A DNA stretch of 64,000 nt from Pelagibius litoralis. GTDB lineage: Bacteria > Pseudomonadota > Alphaproteobacteria > Kiloniellales > Kiloniellaceae. Below the pieces are notes generated by a model. The model was given only the letters and a program-made list of their open reading frames with translations. It ran no database searches and was not told where the DNA came from. Below are positions 52,109 to 60,668 of the stretch, in pieces. Where the stretch lies: the NCBI RefSeq assembly GCF_011683915.1, contig NZ_JAAQPH010000002.1, forward strand, positions 62,001-126,000, in the 5' to 3' direction. How positions within the stretch are numbered: the first letter of the stretch is position 1; each line of letters starts with the position of its first letter. The translations under genes were made by a program, and so were the position numbers.

Positions 52109-52876
52109 ATGACAGCGACAGCTACATATCCCAGTCTGAAAGACCGCGTCGTCTTCGTCTCCGGCGGCGGCAGCGGCATCGGTGCCTCTATCGTGGAGCA
52201 TTTCTGCCGGCAGGGCGCCAGGGTCGGTTTTGTCGATGTCGATGCGCAAGGCTCCGAGACGTTGGTGGCCGATATGGCGGCGGCGGGTCATCACAAGCCG
52301 CACTTCGTGAACTGCGATCTCAGGGATATCGGCGCTTTGCGGAGCGCCATCGCAGAGGTCCGCGCGATCTTTGGGCCGATCACCGTTCTGATCAACAACG
52401 CGGCGAACGATCAGCGCCACGACATCGACGAGGTGACGCCGGAGTTCTGGGACGACCGCTTCGCCGTTAACTTGAAGCATCAGTTCTTCGCCGCGCAGGC
52501 GATCTACCCGGATATGGAGGCCGGCGGCGGTGGAACCATCGTCAACGTCGGCTCGGTTTCCTGGATGATCGGGCAGGGGGGAATGCCCTGCTATACCACG
52601 GCGAAATCGGCGGTGGCGGGCCTTACGCGCGCTTTGGCGCGGGATCTGGGGCCGAAGAACATCCGGGTCAACTGCGTGGTGCCCGGCTGGATCATGACCC
52701 AGCGCCAGATCGATCTCTGGCTGACGCCGGAAGCGGAAGCCGATCTGATGAAGAGCCAGTGCCTGAAGCGAAAGCTCTATCCCGAGGATATCGCCAAGGC
52801 CGTGCTGTTTTTCGCGTCAGAGGATTCCGGCGCCTTCACCAATCAGAGCTATGTGGCCGACGGCGGCTGGGTCTGA
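52109..52876 (+). CDS. SDR sugar dehydrogenase, Caulobacter D-xylose dehydrogenase-like
   Basis: A 255-residue short-chain dehydrogenase. The cofactor motif is [10 protein letters not shown], with Asp after the second strand (GFVDVDAQG) suggesting [30 protein letters not shown] with catalytic Ser, YTTAKSA with catalytic Tyr and Lys, and [11 protein letters not shown] are all very close to my recollection of the Caulobacter xylose dehydrogenase. It would oxidise D-xylose (or L-arabinose or a related aldose) to the lactone, the first step of the Weimberg or Dahms pathway. It follows the xylose-type importer by 67 bases. Lactonase, dehydratase and aldolase genes are not adjacent. Confidence 0.88.
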   Translation: MTATATYPSLKDRVVFVSGGGSGIGASIVEHFCRQGARVGFVDVDAQGSETLVADMAAAGHHKPHFVNCDLRDIGALRSAIAEVRAIFGPITVLINNAANDQRHDIDEVTPEFWDDRFAVNLKHQFFAAQAIYPDMEAGGGGTIVNVGSVSWMIGQGGMPCYTTAKSAVAGLTRALARDLGPKNIRVNCVVPGWIMTQRQIDLWLTPEAEADLMKSQCLKRKLYPEDIAKAVLFFASEDSGAFTNQSYVADGGWV

Positions 52877-52911
52877 CGGGCTGTCGTAAACACGTCGAAA
52901 CTGTCCTGTAG

Positions 52912-53007
52912 CATCCTTCGAGACGATCCTTCGGATCTCCTCAGGATGAGGAACTTACAGAATCGGTTGACCTCATGCTGAGGAGCGAAGCGTCTCGAAG
53001 CACGAGG
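52912..53007. repeat. paired dispersed palindromic element between convergent genes
   Basis: Copy one (52912-52951) begins CATCCTTCGAGACGATCC and ends CCTCAGGATGAGG. Copy two (52971-53007) begins CCTCATGCTGAGGAGCGAAG and ends TCTCGAAGCACGAGG. The second is an inverted, imperfect copy of the first, so together they can form a long cruciform or hairpin. This motif belongs to a type of repeat common in alphaproteobacterial intergenic regions. It could also serve as a bidirectional terminator between the dehydrogenase gene and the convergent TPR gene. Bases 53008-53136 show nothing else. Confidence 0.7.
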
Positions 53008-53136
53008 TCAATCTGGGAAGCTGGCTTCCGTGATGAATTAGGGTGGCTGCCGCCGCAGGCGCCGCTCGTCCACGAACGGCAGCCACCCCGTCTGAAGGCG
53101 AGGGGTGGACCCTCGCCTCAGCTTGTTCGGTGGCGG

Positions 53137-53682
53137 TCAGTTCGTGGTCTTGGGTGACCCCGGCAGAGCGGCTTTCTGTTTTTTGTACTCGGCGACCTTT
53201 GCTTTCAGTGTGCGGTGTTCGTCGCATCCGAAGAAGCAGAGTGAATCGAGTTTGTCGAGCTGGGCTTCGGCTTTCTCGATCTCGCCGGTGGTCAGATAGA
53301 GTTCGCCGAGATACTCGTGTGCGCCGCGATGACTGGGGTCCAGGGCGAGCGCGCGCTGATAGTGTACGAGGGCGACCTCGTAGTTTCCGAGCTTGCGGTT
53401 GGTGTAGCCGAGATAGTTGAAGATATCGGCATTCTTGGGCTGGCGCTCGGCGACTTTCGTCAGCAATTCGATGGCGCCTTGATAGTCGCCGTCTTTGATC
53501 CGCTTCTCGGCAAGGACATAATCTTTGTCGGCGGCCTCGGTGCTTTCGCTGCTGCCCCAATTGCCGGCGGCCATGGCCGGCGCCGCTGAAATCCCCAGGC
53601 CTGCGGCCAGGGCGGCGGCAACGAGCAGGTTGCGGGCTTTGATCGCCAGGCGATCGCTGCTGCCTTTGGTGTTTCCGTCCAT
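53137..53682 (-). CDS. secreted TPR-repeat protein
   Basis: A 181-residue exported protein. The signal peptide lies at about residues 18-39 (LLVAAALAAGLGISAAPAMA). Three TPR units follow: EKRIKDGDYQGAIELLTKVA, NYLGYTNRKLGNYEVALVHY and HEYLGELYLTTGEIEKAEAQ. A Cys pair (LCFFGCDEH) near residue 153 may bind a partner or form a disulfide. The basic tail is KKQKAALPGSPKTTN. Similar small periplasmic TPR proteins are scaffolds. It is divergent from soeA, with 368 bases between, so a role linked to sulfite oxidation is conceivable but not shown. Confidence 0.85.
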   Translation of the reverse strand: MDGNTKGSSDRLAIKARNLLVAAALAAGLGISAAPAMAAGNWGSSESTEAADKDYVLAEKRIKDGDYQGAIELLTKVAERQPKNADIFNYLGYTNRKLGNYEVALVHYQRALALDPSHRGAHEYLGELYLTTGEIEKAEAQLDKLDSLCFFGCDEHRTLKAKVAEYKKQKAALPGSPKTTN

Positions 53683-54050
53683 GGTTTCTACCTTTCTTGC
53701 GTAATCTGGGCGCGTCTCGGTGCAGGTGCTGTGCTGCTTTGTCCCTAACTACGCAAGTCGGTGGAGATCAGTTTCACGGATTTAATAAGGAAAAGACGAT
53801 GTAAGCCGCGACGGCGGCTTGCCTGTCCAGGGACGAAGAATCTATGGGGCCAAGACGCCGAATTCCCGGGAATCCTATTATCTTCCGGGGGTTTCTGCGT
53901 TAAAAGCGCTCACCAACTTAAAAAAAAACGTGTTCCAGCGGCGCACTCGGTACCGGTATCCGGGCCAGAGATCGTCCATCAAGGGGCCTATTCGCGGCGG
54001 CGCGTGCCTGCGCCTGTATCGGTGGAATCAGGGGGACTAGAGAGTAACTG
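53683..54050. other. 368-base divergent intergenic region upstream of soeA
   Basis: No gene is supported; a 96-codon open frame from 53761 has no ribosome binding site or protein-like composition. A perfect 7-bp hairpin, AAGCCGC-GACG-GCGGCTT, lies at 53803-53820. An A-run is present near 53922. The region should contain the soe promoter; I cannot assign a riboswitch. Confidence 0.4.
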
Positions 54051-57000
54051 ATGGTCAAAAGTCCATTTGAGACCCCGGAGGAGCACGTCGATACTTCACC
54101 GGCGGTCGCCGACGACGTCAAACAGACGACCTGTTACATGTGCGCCTGCCGTTGCGGCATCAACGTTTACCTCAAGGACGACAAGGTCCGCTATATCGAG
54201 GGCAATCCCGACCATCCGGTAAACAAAGGTATCCTCTGCGCCAAGGGTTCAGCCGGTATCATGCAGCACAATTCGCCGGCGCGGCTGTCCAAGCCGCTGC
54301 TGCGGGTTGGCGAACGCGGGTCCGGCGAGTTCAAGGAGATCGAGTGGGAAGAGGCCCTGGGCCTGGCCAGCGAATGGCTTGGATCGATCAGGACCAGCGA
54401 TCCGCGAAAGCTGGCGTTCTTCACCGGCCGGGACCAGAGCCAGTCCTTGACCGGGTGGTGGGCCGCTCAGTTCGGCACGCCCAATTTTGCCGCCCACGGC
54501 GGGTTCTGCTCGGTCAACATGGCTGCTGCCGGGCTCTACACCATCGGCGGCTCGTTCTGGGAATTCGGCGAGCCGGATTGGGATCACACACGCTATTTCA
54601 TGCTCTTCGGTGTCGCTGAGGATCATGATTCCAACCCCATCAAGGCTGGCCTCGGCAAGCTGAAGACACTGGGCCAGGCCAAGTTCGTTTCGGTCAACCC
54701 GGTGAAGACCGGCTATTCGGCGATTGCCGACGAGTGGATCGGCCTCAGACCCGGCACCGACGGGCTCTTCGTCATGGCGCTGATCCATGAGTTGTTGAAG
54801 GCGGAGAAGATCGATTGGGAGTTTCTCGGCCGCTATACCAACGCCACCTGGCTGGTGATTGACGATCCCGGCGCCGAAGATGACGGCCTTTTCGTCCGCA
54901 ACAGTGAAGGTGCGGCCCTGTGCTGGGATGCCGGGCGGGGCGCCGCGGTGCCGGCCGCCGATGTCTCCGCCAACGCCGCGGTCGTCGGCCGCTACACGCT
55001 GCCCGATGGCCGTGTGGCTGTTCCGTCGTTCGAACTTCTTGCCAAACGCTACCTCGATCCGAGCTATGCGCCTGAAGCCGTTGCGGAGCAGATCGGGCTT
55101 CCGGTCGATACCATTAAACGCATCGCCGCCGAGTTGGCGGAAGCGGCTTTTGAGAAAGAGGTCGTGCTGGATATCCCCTGGACCGATTGGGCGGGCCGTC
55201 GCCATGAGCGTATGGTGGGACGGCCGGTCTCGATGCATGCCATGCGGGGAATTTCGGCGCATTCGAACGGTTTCCACACCTGTCGGGCCATTCACCTGCT
55301 GCAGGTCCTGCTCGGTTCGATCGATTGTCCCGGGGGCTTCGGCTACAAGGCGCCCTACCCGAAGCTGATCCCGCCGAGCCCGCTGCCGGCCGGCAAGTCG
55401 GTGTCGCCGAACACGCCGATCGCCGGCATGCCGCTGGGCTTTCCGCTGGGGCCCGATGACCTGCTGGTCGACGATGCCGGGCAGCCGCTGCGCCTCGATA
55501 AAGCCTATAGCTGGGATTATCCGCTCGCCGCCCATGGCTTGATGCACATGGTGATCCACAATGCCTGGGCGGGCGATCCTTACCCTGTCGATGTCTTGAT
55601 GATGTACATGGCGAACATGGGGTGGAATTCCTCCATGAACGTTCAGGGCACGCTCAGCTATCTGACCGACAAGGACCCGGAGACCGGGGACTACAAGATC
55701 CCCAAGATCATCTACTCCGATGCCTACTACTCCGAAATGGTGCCCTATGCGGATCTGATCCTGCCGGACACCACCTATCTTGAGCGCTGGGACTGTATCT
55801 CGCTGCTCGACCGCCCGATCAGCTCGGCCCATGGCCCGGGCGATGCCATCCGCCAGCCGGTCTGCAAGCCGGATCGCGATGTCCGGCCTTTTCAGGAGGT
55901 GCTGATCGACCTGGGTGTGCGCCTGGGCCTGCCGGGCCTTACCGAGGAAGACGGCAGCGCCAAGTACCCCGGCGGGTATCCGGACTACATCGTCAATCAC
56001 GAGCGTTCGCCCGGGATCGGCCCCCTGGCCGGCTGGCGCGGTGCCGATGGCGAACAACAGGGGACCGGCAGCGCCAACCCGGACCAGCTGCAGCGCTACA
56101 TTGAGAACGGCTGTTTCTGGACCCACAAGCTGGAGCCCTCGCAGCTCTACTTCAAGCATTCAAACCGGGACTATCTGGCCTACGCCAAGCAGATGGGATG
56201 GATTCCGACGGAAGAGCCCATCACCATGCAGCTCTATAGCGAGATCCTGCAGAAGTTCCGCCTGGCGGCACGTGGCCACGGCAAGAACCAGCCGCCCGAG
56301 GCCCAGCGGGCACGGATCGAAGCTTATTTCGATCCGCTGCCGATCTGGTATGCGCCCTTTGAGGAAGCCGCCGTTGAGGGCGAGGGTTATGACCTTCATG
56401 CCATCACCCAGCGGCCCATGCACATGTACCATTCCTGGGGGTCGCAGAACGCCTGGCTACGGCAGATCACGGCGCGCAACAGGCTTTTCGTGCATCCCGA
56501 GACGGCGGAAAAGAACGGCATCGAGGACGAGGACTGGGTCTGGGTGATCAGTCACCACGGCAGGGTGAAGGGCCAGGTCCGCGTGATGCACGGTGTGAAC
56601 CCCGAGACGGTCTGGACCTGGAATGCGATCGGCAAGCGCCGCGGCGCCTGGGCCTTGGATGAGGACGCGCCCGAGAGCAATAAAGGTTTTCTGCTGAACC
56701 ATATTATTTCCGAGCTTTTGCCGGCGCGCGAAGGGGGTACCCGCTATTCCAATTCCGACCCGGTGACCGGTCAAGCCGCCTGGTACGACCTGCGGGTCCG
56801 CCTGGAGCGCTGTGATCCGGCGGAGGCCAGTGTCACCGAGCCCCTCTTCGACCCGGTGAAGCGGCCGCCCGGGGCGCCGCGTGAACAGCCGGCGGTCCTA
56901 CGCTACGGCGCCGACCTGAAGGGGCAGGACAATCCGCGCTCCGATGACCATCTGCCGGCGCAGGAGTGGATCGGCAACCGCCATGAAGTCGCGCGGACCG

Positions 57001-57101
57001 TGCCCGGCGTGGCGGACGGGCGCGGCAACCAGAAGCGTGAAGCTGCGGCGCCGGCCCCAAGCGTTCCGAAAACCGAAGTCACGCCGGAGGGTGGGGTATG
57101 A
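54051..57101 (+). CDS. soeA: sulfite dehydrogenase catalytic subunit SoeA (molybdopterin oxidoreductase)
   Basis: A 1016-residue molybdopterin-guanine-dinucleotide enzyme of the DMSO reductase family. The N-terminal 4Fe-4S site is Cys28, Cys31, Cys35 and Cys63 (CYMCACRCG ... GILCAKG). A probable Mo ligand Cys occurs in HGGFCSVNMAA. Domain IV near the C-terminus shows MHMYHSWGSQNAWLRQI. No twin-arginine signal is present, so it acts on the cytoplasmic face, as SoeABC of Allochromatium does, oxidising sulfite to sulfate. The order soeA-soeB-soeC and the TauE exporter and TIGR02186 genes downstream support sulfite as the substrate; polysulfide reductase or another S-oxyanion enzyme is the alternative. 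Confidence 0.88.
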   Translation: MVKSPFETPEEHVDTSPAVADDVKQTTCYMCACRCGINVYLKDDKVRYIEGNPDHPVNKGILCAKGSAGIMQHNSPARLSKPLLRVGERGSGEFKEIEWEEALGLASEWLGSIRTSDPRKLAFFTGRDQSQSLTGWWAAQFGTPNFAAHGGFCSVNMAAAGLYTIGGSFWEFGEPDWDHTRYFMLFGVAEDHDSNPIKAGLGKLKTLGQAKFVSVNPVKTGYSAIADEWIGLRPGTDGLFVMALIHELLKAEKIDWEFLGRYTNATWLVIDDPGAEDDGLFVRNSEGAALCWDAGRGAAVPAADVSANAAVVGRYTLPDGRVAVPSFELLAKRYLDPSYAPEAVAEQIGLPVDTIKRIAAELAEAAFEKEVVLDIPWTDWAGRRHERMVGRPVSMHAMRGISAHSNGFHTCRAIHLLQVLLGSIDCPGGFGYKAPYPKLIPPSPLPAGKSVSPNTPIAGMPLGFPLGPDDLLVDDAGQPLRLDKAYSWDYPLAAHGLMHMVIHNAWAGDPYPVDVLMMYMANMGWNSSMNVQGTLSYLTDKDPETGDYKIPKIIYSDAYYSEMVPYADLILPDTTYLERWDCISLLDRPISSAHGPGDAIRQPVCKPDRDVRPFQEVLIDLGVRLGLPGLTEEDGSAKYPGGYPDYIVNHERSPGIGPLAGWRGADGEQQGTGSANPDQLQRYIENGCFWTHKLEPSQLYFKHSNRDYLAYAKQMGWIPTEEPITMQLYSEILQKFRLAARGHGKNQPPEAQRARIEAYFDPLPIWYAPFEEAAVEGEGYDLHAITQRPMHMYHSWGSQNAWLRQITARNRLFVHPETAEKNGIEDEDWVWVISHHGRVKGQVRVMHGVNPETVWTWNAIGKRRGAWALDEDAPESNKGFLLNHIISELLPAREGGTRYSNSDPVTGQAAWYDLRVRLERCDPAEASVTEPLFDPVKRPPGAPREQPAVLRYGADLKGQDNPRSDDHLPAQEWIGNRHEVARTVPGVADGRGNQKREAAAPAPSVPKTEVTPEGGV

Positions 57102-57850
57102 CCTCGTTACCGACAGAAAGCGGAGACACCAAGCTCGGCCTCGTCATCGACCTCGATATCTGTGTCGGCTGTCATGCCTGCGCGGTGAACTGCAAGGAGT
57201 GGAACACCAGCGGCCATTCCGCGCCTTTAACGGACAAGGACCCCTACGGGGCCGATCCGACGGGCGTGTGGTTCAACCGCATCCACACTTTCGAGGTAGT
57301 GCAGGAGGCTGGAGACAGCCGGACGGTTCATTTTCCGAAGTCCTGCCTGCATTGCGAGGAAGCGCCCTGTGTCACGGTCTGTCCCACCGGCGCCTCCTAC
57401 AAGCGGGCGGAAGACGGCATCGTCCTGGTGAATGCCGAGGCCTGCATCGGCTGCAAACTCTGTTCCTGGGCCTGTCCCTACGGCGCGCGCGAGTACGACG
57501 AGGACGCAGGGGTGATGAAGAAATGCACGCTCTGTGTCGACAAGATCTACAACGAGAACCTGCCGGAACGCAGCCGGGTTCCCGCCTGTGTCTCGACCTG
57601 TCCGGCCGGTGCCCGGCATTTCGGCGATCTGGGCGATCCAACATCGGAAGTCTCGCTTCTGGTGGCAGCGCGCGATGGCTTCGAGCTGATGCCGGAGCAG
57701 GACTGCAAGCCGGTGAACCGCTATCTGCCGCCACGCCCCAAGGTATCACCCGATGAGGCGACAAGCGCGGCGCCTTTGATTGCGGCAAACTTCGACGATG
57801 GATCGGCGGGCCTTCTGGCGCGCTGGGTCGACCGTCTGCTGACCCGCTGA
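57098..57850 (+). CDS. soeB: iron-sulfur subunit SoeB
   Basis: A 250-residue ferredoxin-like electron-transfer subunit with four 4Fe-4S cysteine groups: CVGCHACAVNCKEWN, CLHCEEAPCVTVCP, CIGCKLCSWACP, and CTLCVDKI with CVSTCPAGA. It passes electrons from the Mo subunit to the membrane anchor. Its start overlaps the stop of soeA by four bases (ATGA at 57098-57101). It has no signal peptide, in agreement with a cytoplasm-facing complex. Confidence 0.92.
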   Translation: MTSLPTESGDTKLGLVIDLDICVGCHACAVNCKEWNTSGHSAPLTDKDPYGADPTGVWFNRIHTFEVVQEAGDSRTVHFPKSCLHCEEAPCVTVCPTGASYKRAEDGIVLVNAEACIGCKLCSWACPYGAREYDEDAGVMKKCTLCVDKIYNENLPERSRVPACVSTCPAGARHFGDLGDPTSEVSLLVAARDGFELMPEQDCKPVNRYLPPRPKVSPDEATSAAPLIAANFDDGSAGLLARWVDRLLTR

Positions 57851-57864
57851 TTGGGAGCCGAAGC

Positions 57865-58815
57865 GTGCATCCAGCCAAATCGGTCATTCTCTTCACCACC
57901 GCGTCGGGCGCCGGCTATGGGCTGATCGCCTGGTTCGGCCTGTTCGGCGCCTTCGGCTTGCTGCCGGCGGAACTTTGGATGGGGCTGCTGGGATTCGGGA
58001 TCGGCTTTGGCCTGATCGTTCTCGGCCTGCTCTCTTCGACCTTCCACCTGGGCCATCCGGAGCGCGCCTGGCGTGCGCTTAGCCAGTGGCGTTCGTCCTG
58101 GCTGTCGCGCGAAGGGGTGGCTGCGGTATTCACATTTCTGCCCGCCGGCCTTTTTGCCCTGGCCTGGGTTCTGCTTGGGCGCAACGATGGCCTGGCGGGA
58201 TTGATCGGCCTGCTGGCCAGCCTGAGCTGCGTGGTCACGGTGGCCTGCACGGCGATGATCTATGCGTCGCTCAGGACCATAAGGGCCTGGCACTCAGCCT
58301 GGACCCTGCCGATCTACCTTTTGATGGCGGCGCTCTCCGGCGCGCTTCTGCTGCAGGTTTTCCTGTCGCTCTGGCAGGTGCCCCTCGGCCGGGTCTTTCC
58401 CTGGGCGATCCTGATCCTCTTCGGTCTGACCCTGGGTGCCAAGCTGCTCTACTGGCGTTCTCTCGCGTCGGAGGAGGGGGGCAGCACCGCCGAGTCGGCG
58501 ACCGGTCTGGGGGATCTGGGAAAGGTTCGGCTCTTGGAAGCGCCGCACAGCGAGAGCAACTATCTGATGCAGGAGATGGGCTTCCGCATCGCCCGCAGGC
58601 ATGCGGAAAAGCTGCGTCGGATTGTCTTGCTTGCCGGCTTTTGCGCACCCGCCCTCCTGATCCTCCTGGCGCTTCTGATGCCAGGGGTTCCGGGGGTTGT
58701 CGCGACCTTGATAGCCGTTGCGCTCTTTGCCGCAGGGCTGGTTGTCGAGCGTTGGCTGTTCTTCGCCGAGGCAAAGCACGTGGTAACCCTTTACTATGGA
58801 GAAAGCCGCGCCTAG
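57865..58815 (+). CDS. soeC: membrane anchor SoeC (DmsC/NrfD-like)
   Basis: A 316-residue protein with about eight hydrophobic helices and the DmsC-type start HPAKSVILFTTASGAGYGLI. It would anchor SoeAB and hand electrons to the quinone pool. The segment STFHLGHPERAWRALSQWRS with LSREG is typical of the DmsC family. The GTG start is preceded by GGGAG; it lies 14 bases after the soeB stop. Confidence 0.88.
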   Translation: MHPAKSVILFTTASGAGYGLIAWFGLFGAFGLLPAELWMGLLGFGIGFGLIVLGLLSSTFHLGHPERAWRALSQWRSSWLSREGVAAVFTFLPAGLFALAWVLLGRNDGLAGLIGLLASLSCVVTVACTAMIYASLRTIRAWHSAWTLPIYLLMAALSGALLLQVFLSLWQVPLGRVFPWAILILFGLTLGAKLLYWRSLASEEGGSTAESATGLGDLGKVRLLEAPHSESNYLMQEMGFRIARRHAEKLRRIVLLAGFCAPALLILLALLMPGVPGVVATLIAVALFAAGLVVERWLFFAEAKHVVTLYYGESRA

Positions 58816-58944
58816 CTGGGGGTTGTTTCGGGGTTCCGGTGCGTTGTTGGAACGATTCCATTGCGATGCACCATCGGCAGACGATAAGCTGCAGTATCTT
58901 GGATCGGCCCCGGGGTAGGGGCCTCTGGAAAGCCGAATTTTCTG

Positions 58945-59868
58945 ATGAACATCTACCTGCCCATCGCAGAAATCTCTGTGAATGTATTTCTGCTGTTGGG
59001 TATGGGCGGCGGTGTCGGTTTTCTCTCAGGTCTTTTCGGGGTGGGCGGCGGTTTCCTGATGACGCCGCTGCTGATCTTCATCGGGGTTGCCCCGGCCGTC
59101 GCCGTTGCGACGGAAGCCAATCAGATCATGGCCGCTTCGGTTTCCGGTGTCTTGGCGCATTGGCGCCGCGGCAACGTGGATTTCCGTATGGGGGGCGTTC
59201 TGCTGCTCGGCGGTACGCTGGGCTCGGTCTTCGGTGTCTGGCTCTTCACCTTCCTGCGCGGCCTGGGCCAGTTGGATCTGGTGATCTCCCTCTGTTACGT
59301 CGTACTGCTGGGCGTCGTCGGATCATTGATGTTCGTGGAGAGCAGCCGCGCGCTCTTTCGCCGACGCCGGCAGGCCGACGTCCGGCGCAAGCTGCATCAG
59401 CACCATTGGATGCACGGCCTTCCCTTCAAGATGCGCTTTCGCAAGTCCAAGCTTTATATCTCGGCTTTGCTGCCGATTCTGATCGGCTTCATCGTCGGTG
59501 TCCTGGCGGCGATCATGGGTGTCGGCGGCGGCTTCATCATGGTGCCGGCCATGATCTATCTCCTGGGCATGCCGACTTCGGTGGTTGTGGGCACCTCGCT
59601 GTTCCAGATCATCTTCGTCACCGGCACCGTCACCTTTCTTCAGGCGACGCAGAATCAGACCGTTGACGCGCTCCTGGCCCTGATACTGCTGACCGGTGGT
59701 GTGATCGGCGCGCAGATCGGCACCCGGGTCGGCACCCGGCTGCGCGGCGAGCAATTGCGCGTGCTGCTTGCTCTGTTGGTCCTGGGGGTTTGCGGCAAGC
59801 TGCTCTTTGATCTGGTGGCGACGCCCGGCGATCTCTTCATCATCGCAGACAGCGTCGGAGGGCATTGA
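58945..59868 (+). CDS. TauE/SafE-family sulfite or organosulfonate exporter
   Basis: A 307-residue permease. Two copies of the family motif are seen, GGGVGFLSGLFGVGGGFLMT near the N-terminus and GVLAAIMGVGGGFIMVPAMI in the middle, with about eight helices and a basic central loop (RRRRQADVRRKLHQ). TauE/SafE proteins move sulfite, sulfonates or related anions. Its place behind soeABC suggests protection from excess sulfite. It ends one base before the TIGR02186 gene. Confidence 0.9.
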   Translation: MNIYLPIAEISVNVFLLLGMGGGVGFLSGLFGVGGGFLMTPLLIFIGVAPAVAVATEANQIMAASVSGVLAHWRRGNVDFRMGGVLLLGGTLGSVFGVWLFTFLRGLGQLDLVISLCYVVLLGVVGSLMFVESSRALFRRRRQADVRRKLHQHHWMHGLPFKMRFRKSKLYISALLPILIGFIVGVLAAIMGVGGGFIMVPAMIYLLGMPTSVVVGTSLFQIIFVTGTVTFLQATQNQTVDALLALILLTGGVIGAQIGTRVGTRLRGEQLRVLLALLVLGVCGKLLFDLVATPGDLFIIADSVGGH

Positions 59869-59869
59869 G

Positions 59870-60613
59870 ATGAGACTCGGCCCCATTTTGCTGTCCCTGG
59901 GCATCATGGCCCTGGCGATGCCGACGTCGGCGCAGAATCCTTTGGTCGCCGATCTCTCTGAACACCAGATCCAGATCACCACGGGGTTCACGGGAACCGA
60001 TGTACTGCTCTTCGGTACTGTCGAATCCAATAGCGACGTCGTGGTGGTGGTGCGGGGGCCGGAGGTGGATACCACGGTTTGGCGCAGGGATCGCTATGCG
60101 GGGATCTGGGTGAACGACCAGCGGGTTGTTTTTGAATCGGTGCCGAGTTTTTACGCGGTTCGAAGCAGTGCTGAACTGGACGAGGTTGCCAGCGATACCG
60201 TCCGGGCCCGGCACAGCATGGGGGCTAATTTCCTGCGCCTGCGCCCGCAGGACCGCTCTGTATCGGCTGCGGATCTAAAGGCTTTCAAGGCCGGATTGAT
60301 TCGTAACAAGCGGCGGCAGGGGCTCTTCGCGCCTGAGGGTGAGGGGATCAGTTTTCTTGGCGGAGAGCTGTTCCGGACCCGTCTGTTCTTTCCGTCCAAT
60401 GTGCCAACCGGGTTCTACGACATCGAAGTCTTCATGATGCGCGAGGGCCGCGTTGCCCATGCACAGACCACGCCCTTGATCGTCAGCAAGGCAGGCCTGG
60501 GCGCCGATGTGTTCTATTTCGCGCACAACTACTCGGCTTTCTACGGGCTCCTGGCGATCCTTCTGGCCGTTGCCGCCGGCGCCCTCGCCGCCTTCGTATT
60601 CCGAAAGAACTAA
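59870..60613 (+). CDS. TIGR02186-family exported protein
   Basis: A 247-residue protein with signal peptide MRLGPILLSLGIMALAMPTS to AQN and a C-terminal transmembrane helix (FYGLLAILLAVAAGALAAFV) followed by RKN. The body (ALSEHQIQITTGFTGTDVLL-like start, VVVVVRGPEVDTTVWRRDRY, GIWVNDQRVVFESVPSFYAV) is typical of TIGR02186, a family usually next to TauE-type exporters in alphaproteobacteria. It is anchored in the inner membrane with the main domain in the periplasm. The function is unknown. ATG 59870 sits one base after the exporter stop, so the two are coupled and may form one complex. Confidence 0.88.
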   Translation: MRLGPILLSLGIMALAMPTSAQNPLVADLSEHQIQITTGFTGTDVLLFGTVESNSDVVVVVRGPEVDTTVWRRDRYAGIWVNDQRVVFESVPSFYAVRSSAELDEVASDTVRARHSMGANFLRLRPQDRSVSAADLKAFKAGLIRNKRRQGLFAPEGEGISFLGGELFRTRLFFPSNVPTGFYDIEVFMMREGRVAHAQTTPLIVSKAGLGADVFYFAHNYSAFYGLLAILLAVAAGALAAFVFRKN

Positions 60614-60668
60614 AGCACTCGTCTACTTGGCGCATTCGCCCGGTCGGCAGGGCGAAAGCCGAGAGTCG

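Noticed and set aside
53761-54051. A 96-codon open frame upstream of soeA
   Set aside because: GTG start without a ribosome binding site, Arg/Cys-rich irregular composition, and it runs directly into the soeA start.
54249-56159. A 636-codon minus-strand open frame
   Set aside because: It is antisense to soeA, which has intact Fe-S and molybdopterin motifs.
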